A stretch of 64,000 nucleotides of DNA, taken from contig CAVOKJ010000002.1 in the NCBI GenBank assembly GCA_963696495.1, positions 1,426,001 to 1,490,000 of the forward strand, in the 5' to 3' direction. A program made the translations under genes and the position numbers. The notes beneath the pieces are model-generated. The model was not told the DNA's origin and did not search any database. It worked only from the letters and a program-made list of their open reading frames with translations. Of this stretch, positions 35,424-44,354 are shown in pieces. Positions within the stretch are counted from its first letter, which is position 1, and each line of letters opens with the position of its first letter. This stretch comes from Bog-756 sp963696495. GTDB taxonomy: Bacteria; Actinomycetota; Acidimicrobiia; Acidimicrobiales; RAAP-2.

Positions 35424-36248
35424 TTGACCACGTTGGAGGACGCCACAGTCACGCCGGTCGTTCTGGGAGGCGCACGAGGCGGTCCCTCGGTCCCTACGCT
35501 GCGCAAGGACAGGTGGTGGATCCAGCCGGTCGTCACGGTGACCGTGCTCACGGCGTTCGTCGGCTACGCCAGCTGGGCGGCCTTCGTCAACAAGAACTAC
35601 TTCGTCGGACCGGCGATGCACCGGAACCTGATCTCGCCCTTCTACTCCCCCTGCCTCACCGGAAGCTGCGTGCCCGGCAGCCACCCGGGCACGGTCATCA
35701 CCTGGTGGACCATCTCCCCCGCCCTCCTCATCCTCATCTTCCCGCTGGGGTTCCGCCTGACCTGCTACTACTACCGGAAGGCCTACTACCGGTCATTCTG
35801 GCTGGCCCCGCCGGCGTGCGCCGTCTCCGACGCCCACGGCTCCTACAGCGGCGAGACGCGCTTCCCGCTGCTGTTCCAGAACGTGCACCGCTACTTCTTC
35901 TACTTCGGACTGATCTTCAACGTGATCCTGACCGCCGACGCCATCACGGCGTTCCGCCAACCGGGCCTGGGCGTCGGGTTCAGCGTCGGCACGGCGGTGC
36001 TGCTGATCAACGCCGTCCTGTTGTGGCTCTACTCGCTCAGCTGCCACGCCTGCCGGCACCTGTGCGGCGGCGGGGTCAAGCAGTTCTCCCGGTCCCCGAT
36101 CCGCCACCGGATCTGGAAGACCCTCACGCCGCTCAACGCCCGCCACATGCTGTTCGCCTGGATGAGCCTGGTGTTCGTCGCCTTCACCGACTTCTACGTG
36201 CGGCTCGTGGCCAGCGGGACCATCCATGACTACGGCTTCCACTTCTAA
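35424..36248 (+). CDS. sdhC: Succinate dehydrogenase/fumarate reductase membrane anchor (cytochrome b type)
   Basis: 274 residues with five hydrophobic segments: QPVVTVTVLTAFVGYASWAAF, TWWTISPALLILIFPLGFRL, RYFFYFGLIFNVILTADAIT, VGTAVLLINAVLLWLYSLSC and MLFAWMSLVFVAFTDFYVRL. Conserved histidines near helix ends (NVHRYFF, CHACRHLCG, NARHMLF) could ligate haem. It starts at TTG, 5 nt after a GGGAGAG site. This large one-subunit anchor is typical of actinobacterial complexes of this kind. The SdhA gene follows 14 bp later. Confidence 0.88.
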   Translation: MTTLEDATVTPVVLGGARGGPSVPTLRKDRWWIQPVVTVTVLTAFVGYASWAAFVNKNYFVGPAMHRNLISPFYSPCLTGSCVPGSHPGTVITWWTISPALLILIFPLGFRLTCYYYRKAYYRSFWLAPPACAVSDAHGSYSGETRFPLLFQNVHRYFFYFGLIFNVILTADAITAFRQPGLGVGFSVGTAVLLINAVLLWLYSLSCHACRHLCGGGVKQFSRSPIRHRIWKTLTPLNARHMLFAWMSLVFVAFTDFYVRLVASGTIHDYGFHF

Positions 36249-36262
36249 GGGGTGTCGGACCG

Positions 36263-38101
36263 ATGACTGACTACGAGACCCACGACTTCGACGTCATCAT
36301 CGTCGGGGCCGGTGGGGCCGGACTGCGGGCTGCGATCGAAGCCCGGGCCAAGGGGCTCCGGACCGCGCTGGTGTGCAAGTCGCTGCTGGGCAAGGCCCAC
36401 ACGGTGATGGCCGAGGGCGGTGTGGCCGCCGCCCTCGGGAACGTCTATTCCGAGGACAGCTGGAAGGTCCACTTCCGCGACACCATGCGGGGCGGCAAGA
36501 TGCTCAACAACTGGCGGATGGCCCAGTTGCACGCCCAGGAGTCGCCCGACCGGGTGCGGGAGCTCGAGGACTGGGGAGCCTTGTTCGACCGGACCAAGGA
36601 CGGGCTCATCCTCCAGCGCGACTTCGGTGGCCACCGCTACGCCCGGCTGGCCCACGTCGGCGACCGGACGGGACTCGAGTTGATCCGCACCCTGCAGCAG
36701 AAGGCGGTGGCCGACGGCATCGAGGTGTTCATGGAGGTGAAGGTGCTGCGCCTCCTCCACGACGCCGACGGCGCCGTCTCCGGCGTGGTCGGCTACTGGC
36801 GCCCGACCGGCGAGTTCGTGGTGTTCACCGCCAAGTCGGTGGTCATCGCCACCGGTGGTGTGGGCAAGAGCTGGTTGTACACCTCGAACTCCTGGGAGTC
36901 GACCGGCGACGGGCACGCCATGTCGCTGTGGGCGGGGGCCGACCTCATCGACATGGAGTGCATCCAGTTCCACCCGACAGGGATGGTCTGGCCGCTGTCG
37001 GTCCGCGGGATCCTCGTCACCGAGGGCGTCCGCGGCGACGGGGGCGTCCTCCGCAACTCGGAGGGCAAGCGGTTCATGTTCGACTACATCCCACCGATGT
37101 TCGCCGCCGAGACGGCCGACACCGAGGCGGAGGGCGACAAGTGGTATGACGACCACACCGCCGGTCGGCGACCTCCGGAGCTGCTGCCGCGTGACGAGGT
37201 GGCCCGCTCGATCAACAGCGAGGTGAAGGCCGGCCGCGGCAGCCCCCACGGTGGCGTGTTCCTCGACATCGCCACCCGGCGGACCGCCGAGGACATCCGG
37301 CGTCGGCTCCCGTCGATGTACCACCAGTTCAAGGAGCTGGCCGGGGTGGACATCACCGCGGAGGCCATGGAGGTGGGACCCACCTGCCACTACATCATGG
37401 GCGGCGTGCGGGTCGATGCCGACTCGGCGGCCACGACGGTGCCGGGCCTGTTCGCGGCGGGCGAGGTGGCCGGAGGGATGCACGGGGCCAATCGGCTGGG
37501 AGGCAACTCGCTCTCGGACCTGTTGGTGTTCGGCCGCAGGGCCGGCATCGGGGCGTCGGAGTTCGCCTCCGAGCGCACCGGATCGGTCACCGTGGACGAG
37601 GGCCAGGTGTCGGCGGCCATCGACGCGGCGGTGGCACCGTTCGAGGTCGAGTCCGGCGAGAACCCCTACGAGATCCACCACGAGCTCCAGGCCACCATGC
37701 AGAGCCTCGTCGGCATCATCCGCACGGGATCCGAGCTCGAGGAGGCGTTGGAGAAGTTGGACAAGTTGGAGGAGAGGGCCACACGGGTATCGGTCAGTGG
37801 CGGCCCGCGCTACAACCCCGGATGGAACCTGACCACCGACCTGCCGTCGATGCTCACCGTCTCGAGGCTCACCGCGCAGGGTGCCATCAACCGCAAGGAG
37901 AGCCGGGGCGGGCACACCCGTGACGATTACCCGAAGCCGGTGGCGGAGATGGGTCTGGTCAACTTCGTCCAGCGGATCACGGGTGACCCGGACACGGACG
38001 GTGTCGGCGGGACCCCGTCGATCGGGTCGATCACCGTGGCCCCCGAACCGATCCCGGTGATGCCGGACGATCTCAAGGAACTGTTCGAGGAGGAATCCTG
38101 A
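36263..38101 (+). CDS. sdhA: Succinate dehydrogenase/fumarate reductase flavoprotein subunit
   Basis: 612 residues. The N-terminal FAD-binding motif is DVIIVGAGGAGLRAAIEARA, with the Ser/His/Ala-rich FAD site at KAHTVMAEGGVAAAL. The dicarboxylate site is seen in DFGGHRYARLAHVGDRTG, IQFHPTGMVWPLSVRG and MGGVRVDADSAATTVPGLFA. The capping and C-terminal helical domains are complete. It oxidises succinate to fumarate (or the reverse) and passes electrons to the iron-sulfur subunit. Direction cannot be told from sequence. Its stop overlaps the SdhB start by one base. Confidence 0.95.
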   Translation: MTDYETHDFDVIIVGAGGAGLRAAIEARAKGLRTALVCKSLLGKAHTVMAEGGVAAALGNVYSEDSWKVHFRDTMRGGKMLNNWRMAQLHAQESPDRVRELEDWGALFDRTKDGLILQRDFGGHRYARLAHVGDRTGLELIRTLQQKAVADGIEVFMEVKVLRLLHDADGAVSGVVGYWRPTGEFVVFTAKSVVIATGGVGKSWLYTSNSWESTGDGHAMSLWAGADLIDMECIQFHPTGMVWPLSVRGILVTEGVRGDGGVLRNSEGKRFMFDYIPPMFAAETADTEAEGDKWYDDHTAGRRPPELLPRDEVARSINSEVKAGRGSPHGGVFLDIATRRTAEDIRRRLPSMYHQFKELAGVDITAEAMEVGPTCHYIMGGVRVDADSAATTVPGLFAAGEVAGGMHGANRLGGNSLSDLLVFGRRAGIGASEFASERTGSVTVDEGQVSAAIDAAVAPFEVESGENPYEIHHELQATMQSLVGIIRTGSELEEALEKLDKLEERATRVSVSGGPRYNPGWNLTTDLPSMLTVSRLTAQGAINRKESRGGHTRDDYPKPVAEMGLVNFVQRITGDPDTDGVGGTPSIGSITVAPEPIPVMPDDLKELFEEES

Positions 38102-39147
38102 TGTCCGAGGAGTTGAGCGACAATGGCTCGGGTGAACAGGTCACCATGCGCCTGTGGCGTGGGGACGACACGGGCGGTGAGTTCGCCGACTACGTGATGG
38201 CCGCCCAGGAGGGCGAGGTCGTCCTCGACGTCATCCACCGGGTGCAGGCCACCCAGGCCCCCGACCTCGCGTGCCGGTGGAACTGCAAGGCGGGCAAGTG
38301 CGGATCGTGCTCTGCCGAGATCAACGGACGACCGGCTCTCCTGTGCATGACCCGCATGGATACGCTTCCGCCCGGCGAGACGGTCACCGTCGCACCGATG
38401 CGCACGTTTCCGATCCTGCGCGACCTGGTCACCGACGTGTCCTACAACTACGAGGTGGCCAAGCGGATCCCTCCCTTCAACCCCAGACCCAAGACCGAGG
38501 ACGAGGAGGAGGCGGGCGGCTACCGGATGCAGCAGATGGACGTGGAGCGGAGCCAGGAGTTCCGCAAGTGCATCGAGTGCTACCTGTGCCAGGACGTCTG
38601 CCACGTGATCCGCGACCACGAGGAGAACAAGACGGCGTTCGCCGGCCCCCGGTTCTTCGCCCGTTCCGCCGAGCTCGAGATGCACCCCCTGGACGTGAAC
38701 GACCGACGCGAGCTGCTCCAGAGGGAGCAGGGGCTCGGCAAGTGCAACATCACCAAGTGCTGCACCGAGGTGTGCCCCGAGCACATCAAGATCACCGACA
38801 ACGCCATCATCCCCCTCAAGGAGCGCGCCGTCGACGCCAAGTACGACCCGGTGGCGTGGCTCGGCCGTAAGATACTGAACCGGTCCAAGCGCACCCCCTC
38901 CGAGGCGGCAGCGACGTCACCGGCCACCGGACCCGCCGCCGTGCAGCCCGCCGTCGCCGTCCACGGCATCCCGGTCGCTGTCGACGCCGCGGAGGTGACC
39001 ACCAACGGCTCGTCACCCCGCCCGGGTGACGCCGGGACCGCGGCCGCGCCGGCGGCCTCGGAAGCCGAGCCACCGACCACCGAGCCACCGACCACCGAGC
39101 CACCGACCACCGACCCGTCGCCAACCGAGGACGCCCCGACCGGGTGA
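38101..39147 (+). CDS. sdhB: Succinate dehydrogenase/fumarate reductase iron-sulfur subunit with long low-complexity tail
   Basis: 348 residues. The N-terminal 2Fe-2S domain has CRWNCKAGKCGSCSAEI. The C-terminal part has the 4Fe-4S and 3Fe-4S ligands in CIECYLCQDVCHVI and CNITKCCTEVCPEHI. The folded part ends near residue 260. The remaining 85-90 residues are Ala/Pro/Thr-rich and include three perfect EPPTT repeats. Iron-sulfur subunits normally end soon after the last cluster, so this tail is unusual. Translation is coupled to SdhA (TGATG). Confidence 0.94.
   Translation: MSEELSDNGSGEQVTMRLWRGDDTGGEFADYVMAAQEGEVVLDVIHRVQATQAPDLACRWNCKAGKCGSCSAEINGRPALLCMTRMDTLPPGETVTVAPMRTFPILRDLVTDVSYNYEVAKRIPPFNPRPKTEDEEEAGGYRMQQMDVERSQEFRKCIECYLCQDVCHVIRDHEENKTAFAGPRFFARSAELEMHPLDVNDRRELLQREQGLGKCNITKCCTEVCPEHIKITDNAIIPLKERAVDAKYDPVAWLGRKILNRSKRTPSEAAATSPATGPAAVQPAVAVHGIPVAVDAAEVTTNGSSPRPGDAGTAAAPAASEAEPPTTEPPTTEPPTTDPSPTEDAPTG
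39067..39111 (+). repeat. 15-bp coding tandem repeat (three copies) in sdhB tail
   Basis: GAGCCACCGACCACC occurs three times in perfect tandem, encoding Glu-Pro-Pro-Thr-Thr each time. A fourth partial copy (GACCCGTCGCC) follows. Slippage in such a repeat would change tail length in steps of five residues without breaking the frame. Confidence 0.9.
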
Positions 39148-39214
39148 TCGACGTCCCTGCGCCGATGGGGACCGCGCCGTGGGCGCGCACCACGGGCACA
39201 CGAGAAGGGCAACC

Positions 39215-39658
39215 GTGGCCCGGTTCCTGAGCCCGGAGTGGGCGGAGGAGTGCGACGCCGCGCTGGCCGGTGTCGAGCTGCCACCGCCGGGTCCCGATGC
39301 CGGGCTGGCGGCCGTCGAGGGTCACTTCACGGTGGCCCAGGAGGTCCACGGCGCGCCGGGCGGGGACGTGGTGCTCCTCCTGTGTGCCGACGGCGGTCGG
39401 CTCCGGTTCCGGGTCGACCCGCTCGGCGAAGGACCCCCCGACGGTGGCCCGCGCCCGGGGGTGGGCCCGGACGTCACCATCGCCCTCTCCTACCCGGACG
39501 CCGTCGCCCTGGCCAGGGGGGAGCTCGCCCCGGCACAGGCGCTGAACGACGGTCGGGTCCGGGTCCGCGGTGACCTCTCGGTGCTGGTGGCCGGCCAGCA
39601 GATGCTCGACGCCGCCCGCCAGAGGGTCGAAGGACTGGACGCGGCCACCACCTACTGA
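39215..39658 (+). CDS. SCP2 sterol-carrier-like protein
   Basis: 147 residues resembling the SCP2 lipid-binding fold: FLSPEWAEECDAALAGVELP, a beta strand region HFTVAQEVHG, then VTIALSYPDAVALARGELAP and ALNDGRVRVRGDLSVLVAGQ, the usual 'GKxxxxGD' region. SCP2 proteins bind acyl-CoA or other lipids. It starts at GTG with AAGGG 5 nt upstream. It follows the sdh operon by 67 bp and leads into two VOC genes, but the functional link is unclear. Confidence 0.75.
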   Translation: MARFLSPEWAEECDAALAGVELPPPGPDAGLAAVEGHFTVAQEVHGAPGGDVVLLLCADGGRLRFRVDPLGEGPPDGGPRPGVGPDVTIALSYPDAVALARGELAPAQALNDGRVRVRGDLSVLVAGQQMLDAARQRVEGLDAATTY

Positions 39659-39676
39659 CGTGCCCGAGGAGACGCC

Positions 39677-40126
39677 ATGGACGTACTGAGCAGCCGGACC
39701 ATCATCCATCCCTCGGACCTCGAGCGGTCGCTCGCCTTCTACGGCGGGGCCCTCGACCTCCCGGTCGCCCGCGAGTTCGGCGCCGGGGCCGGTCGCGGCG
39801 TCGTCTTCTTCGCCGGTGGTGGCCTCATCGAGGTGGTGGGGGGAGTCCCGGCCCGGCGCGACCCAGCCGCCGGGTCGGCGACGACCGACCGGTGCGGGCG
39901 GCACCTGGCGCTGTGGCTCCAGGTGCGGGACGTCGGAGCCACCGTCGGCGACCTGTCGGGCCGGGGTGTCGAGGTGGTGCGCGCACCGAAGATGGAACCC
40001 TGGGGTCTCATCGAGGCGTGGATCGACGATCCCGACGAGCTGCGGATCCACTTGGTGGAGGTGCCCGCCGACCACCCCCTGCGGCGCGACCAGCGAAGCG
40101 GGATCGAACGGGACCCGTCGGCATGA
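39677..40126 (+). CDS. VOC-family (glyoxalase/dioxygenase fold) protein
   Basis: 149 residues with one vicinal-oxygen-chelate module: SSRTIIHPSDLERSLAFYGG, GVVFFAGGGLIEVVGG, and HLALWLQVRDVGATVGDLSG ending in WIDDPDELRIHLVEV. The usual metal ligands are His and Glu in the first and last strands; IIH and the C-terminal Glu fit. The substrate is not predictable. The following VOC gene overlaps its stop by 4 bp. Confidence 0.8.
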   Translation: MDVLSSRTIIHPSDLERSLAFYGGALDLPVAREFGAGAGRGVVFFAGGGLIEVVGGVPARRDPAAGSATTDRCGRHLALWLQVRDVGATVGDLSGRGVEVVRAPKMEPWGLIEAWIDDPDELRIHLVEVPADHPLRRDQRSGIERDPSA

Positions 40127-40521
40127 GCGACCACGACGTCGGCACGACCGACCACGAGGTGCTGGCGATCGACCACGTCCAGCTGGCCATGCCGCCGGGG
40201 ATCGAGGCCGAGGAACGGGCCCAGGCGTTCTTCGAGGGACTCCTCGGCCTCCCCCGTGTCCCCAAGCCGCCGGAACTGGCGTCGCGTGGAGGATGCTGGT
40301 TCGAGCGCGGCCCCGCCCGCGTCCACCTCGGCGTGGAGGAGGACTTCCGACCGGCCCGAAAGGCCCACCCGGCGCTGGTCGTCAGCCACCTCGACGAGCT
40401 GTGCCGGTTGCTCGACCGCGCCGGCCACCCGACCCGACGGGCCGAGGACGTCCCGGGCAAGCCCCAGTGGTACGTGGACGACCCGTTCGGCAACCGGATC
40501 GAGCTGATACCGGCCCCGTAG
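40123..40521 (+). CDS. VOC-family protein (second)
   Basis: 132 residues: LAIDHVQLAMPPG with a candidate His ligand, EERAQAFFEGLLGLPRVPKP, GGCWFERGPARVHLGVEEDF, and WYVDDPFGNRIELIP, the common C-terminal VOC signature with its Glu ligand. It is translationally coupled (ATGA) to the preceding VOC gene, so the two may form a heterodimer or act in sequence. It is the last gene before a strand change. Confidence 0.82.
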   Translation: MSDHDVGTTDHEVLAIDHVQLAMPPGIEAEERAQAFFEGLLGLPRVPKPPELASRGGCWFERGPARVHLGVEEDFRPARKAHPALVVSHLDELCRLLDRAGHPTRRAEDVPGKPQWYVDDPFGNRIELIPAP

Positions 40522-40565
40522 GCAGGAGGCCGCAGGTCCGAGGGAGCCGCAGGTCCGGACGGGCT

Positions 40566-42023
40566 CTACGGGACGGTACGGCCGGGCGAGGCGGAGACGG
40601 GGTCAGGAGGCGCCGGGCGCCGGCGGGAGAGGGCCGGCGGGAGGGACGGCAGCAGTCGGACCACACCGTAGGCGGTGATCCCGGCGATCAGCACGAACCA
40701 CCCCACGCCGGTGACGATCCCATCCGGCCCGGCCAGCAGGTGGGCGGCCGGCACGTCGGCGAAGCACGCCACCGCCGACAGGGCCAGCACGAGCCTGAGG
40801 ACCCACCCCTCGGCCACGACGGCCAGGAAGACGAAGCCCCACGTCTCGTACCAGGGCCACACGACGGGGCCGAGGGCGACGAACAAGAGGAGGCTCCACC
40901 CGAGGGCCGACAGGTCGCCGACCCGGCGCGACCGCAGGAGGAGACCCAGCGAGATGACGGCCGCCAACCCGAGGCCGACGGCGCGCGCCCCTTGGACGAA
41001 CCCCTTCGTGTGGCCCGGGAGACCGAGGACAGCAGCCCCCCGGCCGACGAGGAGGCCCGCGGCGGTGGCCGGGTCGAGCCACGACACCACGACCCCCGGA
41101 TTGGACAGTCCGCTCAGCCATCGCCAACCGAGCCCCGAGACGACACCGATCGCCGCCATCACGACCACGGCGAAGAACACGGCACCGATGACGTGGGCGA
41201 CCCGCCGTCGCCAGTCCGAACCGGGCCCGCTCCACCACCACCCGATGAACACGGCACCGATGAGGGCGGGGACCTTCACCTCGGCGGCCAGGGCGCACAG
41301 CACCAGGCCCACGAACACGTGGTGCCGGCGGGCCAGGGCGCAACCGGCGACCAGGAGACCGAGCATGAGCGCGTCGTTGTGCGCGCCCCCGAGCAGCACC
41401 AACAGGACCAGCGGGTTGAGCACGGCCAGCGTGAAGGCGACGGTGCCGCTGCGCCCCACCGACCCGGCCAGCACGGGCACGCCCCAGGCGATCAGCGCCA
41501 CACCGACGAGGGCGACCAATCGGAACCCCACCAGGGCGGCGAGCACGTCGTGGCCCGCCGCCCCGACGACCAGGCCGGCGAGGCGCTCCCACGCCGGGCC
41601 GTAGGGGGCGGGCACGTGGCGCCACATCGGATCGACCAGGTGGAGGAACGGACCGCCGCCGAGTGCACTCGGCGTGTGGCTGTAGGGGTTGATGCCCCGC
41701 TGCACCATCTCGCCCTCGGCCGCATAGCTGTAGACATCGCGGCTGAAGAGCGGGGGCATGACGAGGATCGGCGCCGCCCAGGCCACGGCGATGGCCAACG
41801 GAGCACCGAGCCCGGAGTCCGGGGACCGTCGCAGGGTCCGTACCAGCTCGAACCACGACCCGAGCATGACGGCGATGCCCCCGTAGACCAGCAGCAGCCC
41901 GACGAACCGGTGGTCCGCTCCCACCATCGACGGGCCCGAGCCGGGAGAGGTGCCGAAGAACCACGCCCCGGTGCCCCGCGCCGTGAACGGCGAGCCGGGC
42001 AGCGCCACCCCGACCAGCACCAT
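40566..42023 (-). CDS. MptB-like polyprenyl-phosphate mannosyltransferase
   Basis: 485 residues with 12 or more TM segments. The first extracytoplasmic loop has the GT-C pattern PPLFSRDVYSYAAEGEMVQR and INPYSHTP, with the RDVYSY Asp as likely catalytic residue. A second conserved loop is GGAHNDALMLGLLVAGCALA. The family (alpha-1,6-mannosyltransferase MptA/MptB) uses polyprenyl-phosphate-mannose to extend envelope glycans. The ATG at 42023 falls in the middle of the first hydrophobic stretch. In-frame hydrophobic residues continue upstream to the preceding stop with no standard start codon, so the true start may be non-standard. Confidence 0.83.
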   Translation of the reverse strand: MVLVGVALPGSPFTARGTGAWFFGTSPGSGPSMVGADHRFVGLLLVYGGIAVMLGSWFELVRTLRRSPDSGLGAPLAIAVAWAAPILVMPPLFSRDVYSYAAEGEMVQRGINPYSHTPSALGGGPFLHLVDPMWRHVPAPYGPAWERLAGLVVGAAGHDVLAALVGFRLVALVGVALIAWGVPVLAGSVGRSGTVAFTLAVLNPLVLLVLLGGAHNDALMLGLLVAGCALARRHHVFVGLVLCALAAEVKVPALIGAVFIGWWWSGPGSDWRRRVAHVIGAVFFAVVVMAAIGVVSGLGWRWLSGLSNPGVVVSWLDPATAAGLLVGRGAAVLGLPGHTKGFVQGARAVGLGLAAVISLGLLLRSRRVGDLSALGWSLLLFVALGPVVWPWYETWGFVFLAVVAEGWVLRLVLALSAVACFADVPAAHLLAGPDGIVTGVGWFVLIAGITAYGVVRLLPSLPPALSRRRPAPPDPVSASPGRTVP

Positions 42024-42107
42024 GGCCGAGCCGCCGAGACCGATCGCCCCGGCCGTGGGGAGCGGGACGGGCCGGAGCGTGCGGGACCGGTCGGTCGGCG
42101 GGATCGC

Positions 42108-43559
42108 TCAGCTCCGCAGGTCGACGAGGCTGGCCGAGGCGGCCGAGCAGGTGAACGACCGCGTGTCCCCGGGCACCGAGACCGACAGTCGGGCCGGGCA
42201 GGACCCCGTCCGCGGCAGCACGAACCAACCCTGCGAGTCGGAGAGAACCGAATTGACCGGCCGGCCGGCCTCGGTCTCGATCACCCGGACGTGGGGCTCG
42301 GGTCGTCCGGTGACGCCGGTGAGGAGGCCCCAGGCGACGTCGGCGTAGTCCCGCACGGCGTCGAGGTCGGCGTCACCCTCGCCCCCGTAGGTGTAGCCCT
42401 GCGTGTACTCGGTCCCGTTGGCGGAGTCGTCCCTCGACGTGGGCACACCACCGACGGGCTGGATGGCGGTGTCCTCGTTCCACTCGTTCCAACTGGTGAC
42501 GAAGACCATGGGCAGTGCGCCCGTCAGCGTCGGCGCGGCGATCTGGTCGAGGTAGTGCTGCAACGTGCTGCCCGGGGACTCGCCCGGCAGCCACTGGCGG
42601 GGCTGGGCGTGCTCGTTGACCTGGAGCCGGACCCCCCGGGTGTTGATCCCCGGCATCACGTCGGGCACCACGGGCACCCGACCGTCGGTGGCGTCCTCGT
42701 ACTTCCGGTAGAGGGCGACCTCGTCGGGCACCAGGCTCGTCTCGCCCGGATAGTTCTCGAAGTCCTGTTGCGGGCTGAGCGGGTCGGGTGGGCCACCGGA
42801 GTACAGCGAGTACGCAGTGATGGCGTCGAAGAGGTCGATGCGCGAGACCTGGGGGGTCTGGGTCAGCGCCAGGGTGCCGGTCGCCTCGTCGGCCGAGGTC
42901 ACCCGCCACGAGATCTCGTCACCGATGAAGAAGGGATCGTACCCGTGCGCCTCGAGGAGTGATCGGGCCCCGGTGATCATTCCTCCCACGTCGCCGGTCA
43001 GGGTCCGCGCCAGGTAGAGCACCACGACCGGTCGTCCGGCTATTCGCAGGTAGCTCGGGCTGGTGAAGTAGCGGTGGGCGAATTGCAGGAGGTTCTGGTC
43101 GAACTCGACCTCCATGGCCGGATTGACCGGCGTGGACTCGGAGCCGGCGTCGTATCCGAGGTCCCACGTCTCGTACAGCAGGCAGAACTTGATGTCCGGG
43201 AGGTTCCGGGCCCGCAGGAAGGCGTCGACGTTCTCGTCCTGTGCGGCGCGGGACGGCCACCAGTCGAGGGCGAAGAAGTCGATGCCGCTCCTCGTCGCCT
43301 GGGCGATGGCCCGCTCGGCCACACGCGGGTCCGCCGAATCCACCAGCGTCGGGTCCTGACCCTGGGCCGGCACCAGGCGCTGGCGCAGTGTCCCCTGCGT
43401 CGAGTTGGAGGGGAACCAGTCCGAGTAGTAGGCCCCGATCAGCGGCGAGTCCACCGAAGGGGGGAGCGTCCGGACGGAGGGGGCAGCGTCGGGGGACGTC
43501 TGCGGGGCCGCGTCGACAGCGCCGACCACCGCCACCGGCACCCCGACGACGGCCAACAC
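42108..43559 (-). CDS. Secreted GH99-like glycoside hydrolase (endo-mannosidase/WbsX-like)
   Basis: 483 residues from GTG. After a signal-like stretch (VVGVPVAVVGAVDAAPQ) come SPLIGAYYSDWFPSNS, GIDFFALDWWPSRAAQDENV, RPVVVLYLARTLTG and VFVTSWNEWNEDTAI. The last motif, with its Glu pair, marks GH99-like and WbsX-type proteins that act on alpha-mannans or O-antigen-like glycans. A C-terminal beta domain (about 400-483) has two Cys. An in-frame CTG at 43586 would add LTRWAALAA, giving a proper basic n-region to the signal peptide, and has a GAGGG site upstream. The mannosyltransferase gene follows after 84 bp, so synthesis and trimming of one mannose polymer is plausible. Confidence 0.8.
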   Translation of the reverse strand: MLAVVGVPVAVVGAVDAAPQTSPDAAPSVRTLPPSVDSPLIGAYYSDWFPSNSTQGTLRQRLVPAQGQDPTLVDSADPRVAERAIAQATRSGIDFFALDWWPSRAAQDENVDAFLRARNLPDIKFCLLYETWDLGYDAGSESTPVNPAMEVEFDQNLLQFAHRYFTSPSYLRIAGRPVVVLYLARTLTGDVGGMITGARSLLEAHGYDPFFIGDEISWRVTSADEATGTLALTQTPQVSRIDLFDAITAYSLYSGGPPDPLSPQQDFENYPGETSLVPDEVALYRKYEDATDGRVPVVPDVMPGINTRGVRLQVNEHAQPRQWLPGESPGSTLQHYLDQIAAPTLTGALPMVFVTSWNEWNEDTAIQPVGGVPTSRDDSANGTEYTQGYTYGGEGDADLDAVRDYADVAWGLLTGVTGRPEPHVRVIETEAGRPVNSVLSDSQGWFVLPRTGSCPARLSVSVPGDTRSFTCSAASASLVDLRS

Positions 43560-43644
43560 GGCTGCGAGCGCTGCCCACCGGGTCAGCGCGCCCTACGTCC
43601 CTCGGCCGGGGCGGGCCCGATCGATCCCCTGTTCGCCGGGAGGC

Positions 43645-44187
43645 TCAATCCACCTCCGAATGGTGGGCACCGACCAGTGTCACGGCGATGACCGCCGGCA
43701 CGTTCCCGGTGTTGGACCAGCGGTGGCGTGTCCCGTTCTGGATGTAGGTGTCACCGGGGTGGAGCGTGAGTTTGGCGCCGTCGTCGAGCTCGAGGATCGG
43801 TTGGCCGGAGAGCACGATGCCGTAGTCGACCGTGGCGGTGGTGTGCATCCCCGGATTGTCGTGCTCCAGGTACTCGGCCATCCCGGGCAGCTTCTGCTCG
43901 AATTCCCTCAGTGCCGCCACGACATCGATGTCGCCGGGCGCTCCCGTGCCCCCGTCCGGCGGGATGGTGAAGAGCCCGAAACGGAAACCCCCGACCGGAG
44001 GGAAGTACCTCGGGTCGTCCGGCCTCGACCCATCGTCGGGGAAGGTGGGTGCCGCATCAGCCCCCCACAACCGATGGAACTCGCTGCCCGGCAGCAGTGA
44101 CAAGGTGATCGGCGCCACCTCCTCGTCGGTGACGAACACCGCCTTGCCCTCGCCGTCGTGGCCGGTCACCACCCGTCGTACGTTCAC
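43645..44187 (-). CDS. Cupin-domain protein
   Basis: 180 residues with a C-terminal cupin barrel: HTTATVDYGIVLSGQPILEL, LTLHPGDTYIQNGTRHRWSN and AVIAVTLVGAHH, giving His, Glu-like and His ligands for a metal. The N-terminal half (VVTGHDGEGKAVFVTDEEVA) follows the pattern of cupins annotated near aromatic-compound dioxygenases. The enzyme activity is unknown. The GTG start has GGAGGG 6 nt upstream. Confidence 0.85.
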   Translation of the reverse strand: MNVRRVVTGHDGEGKAVFVTDEEVAPITLSLLPGSEFHRLWGADAAPTFPDDGSRPDDPRYFPPVGGFRFGLFTIPPDGGTGAPGDIDVVAALREFEQKLPGMAEYLEHDNPGMHTTATVDYGIVLSGQPILELDDGAKLTLHPGDTYIQNGTRHRWSNTGNVPAVIAVTLVGAHHSEVD

Positions 44188-44354
44188 GCTCGTCCCTCCG
44201 GTCGCCTCGTCGAAGCCAAGCGATTCGGCGGGACTCGAGAGGCGCCCCCACCTGGGCAGGCGGACCTCAGGCCCCGTTCCCCCTTGACGCCCAGGACGTT
44301 ACACCGAGCCGAGCAGCCGACCGGGAACCTGACGGCGCGGCCAGTGGGACCGGC

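Noticed and set aside
39816..42962. A 1048-codon plus-strand frame, one of the longest in the window
   Set aside because: It runs over the VOC genes and the opposite strand of the mannosyltransferase and hydrolase genes. Composition (Gly/Arg/His/Asp/Gln) is that of an antisense shadow.
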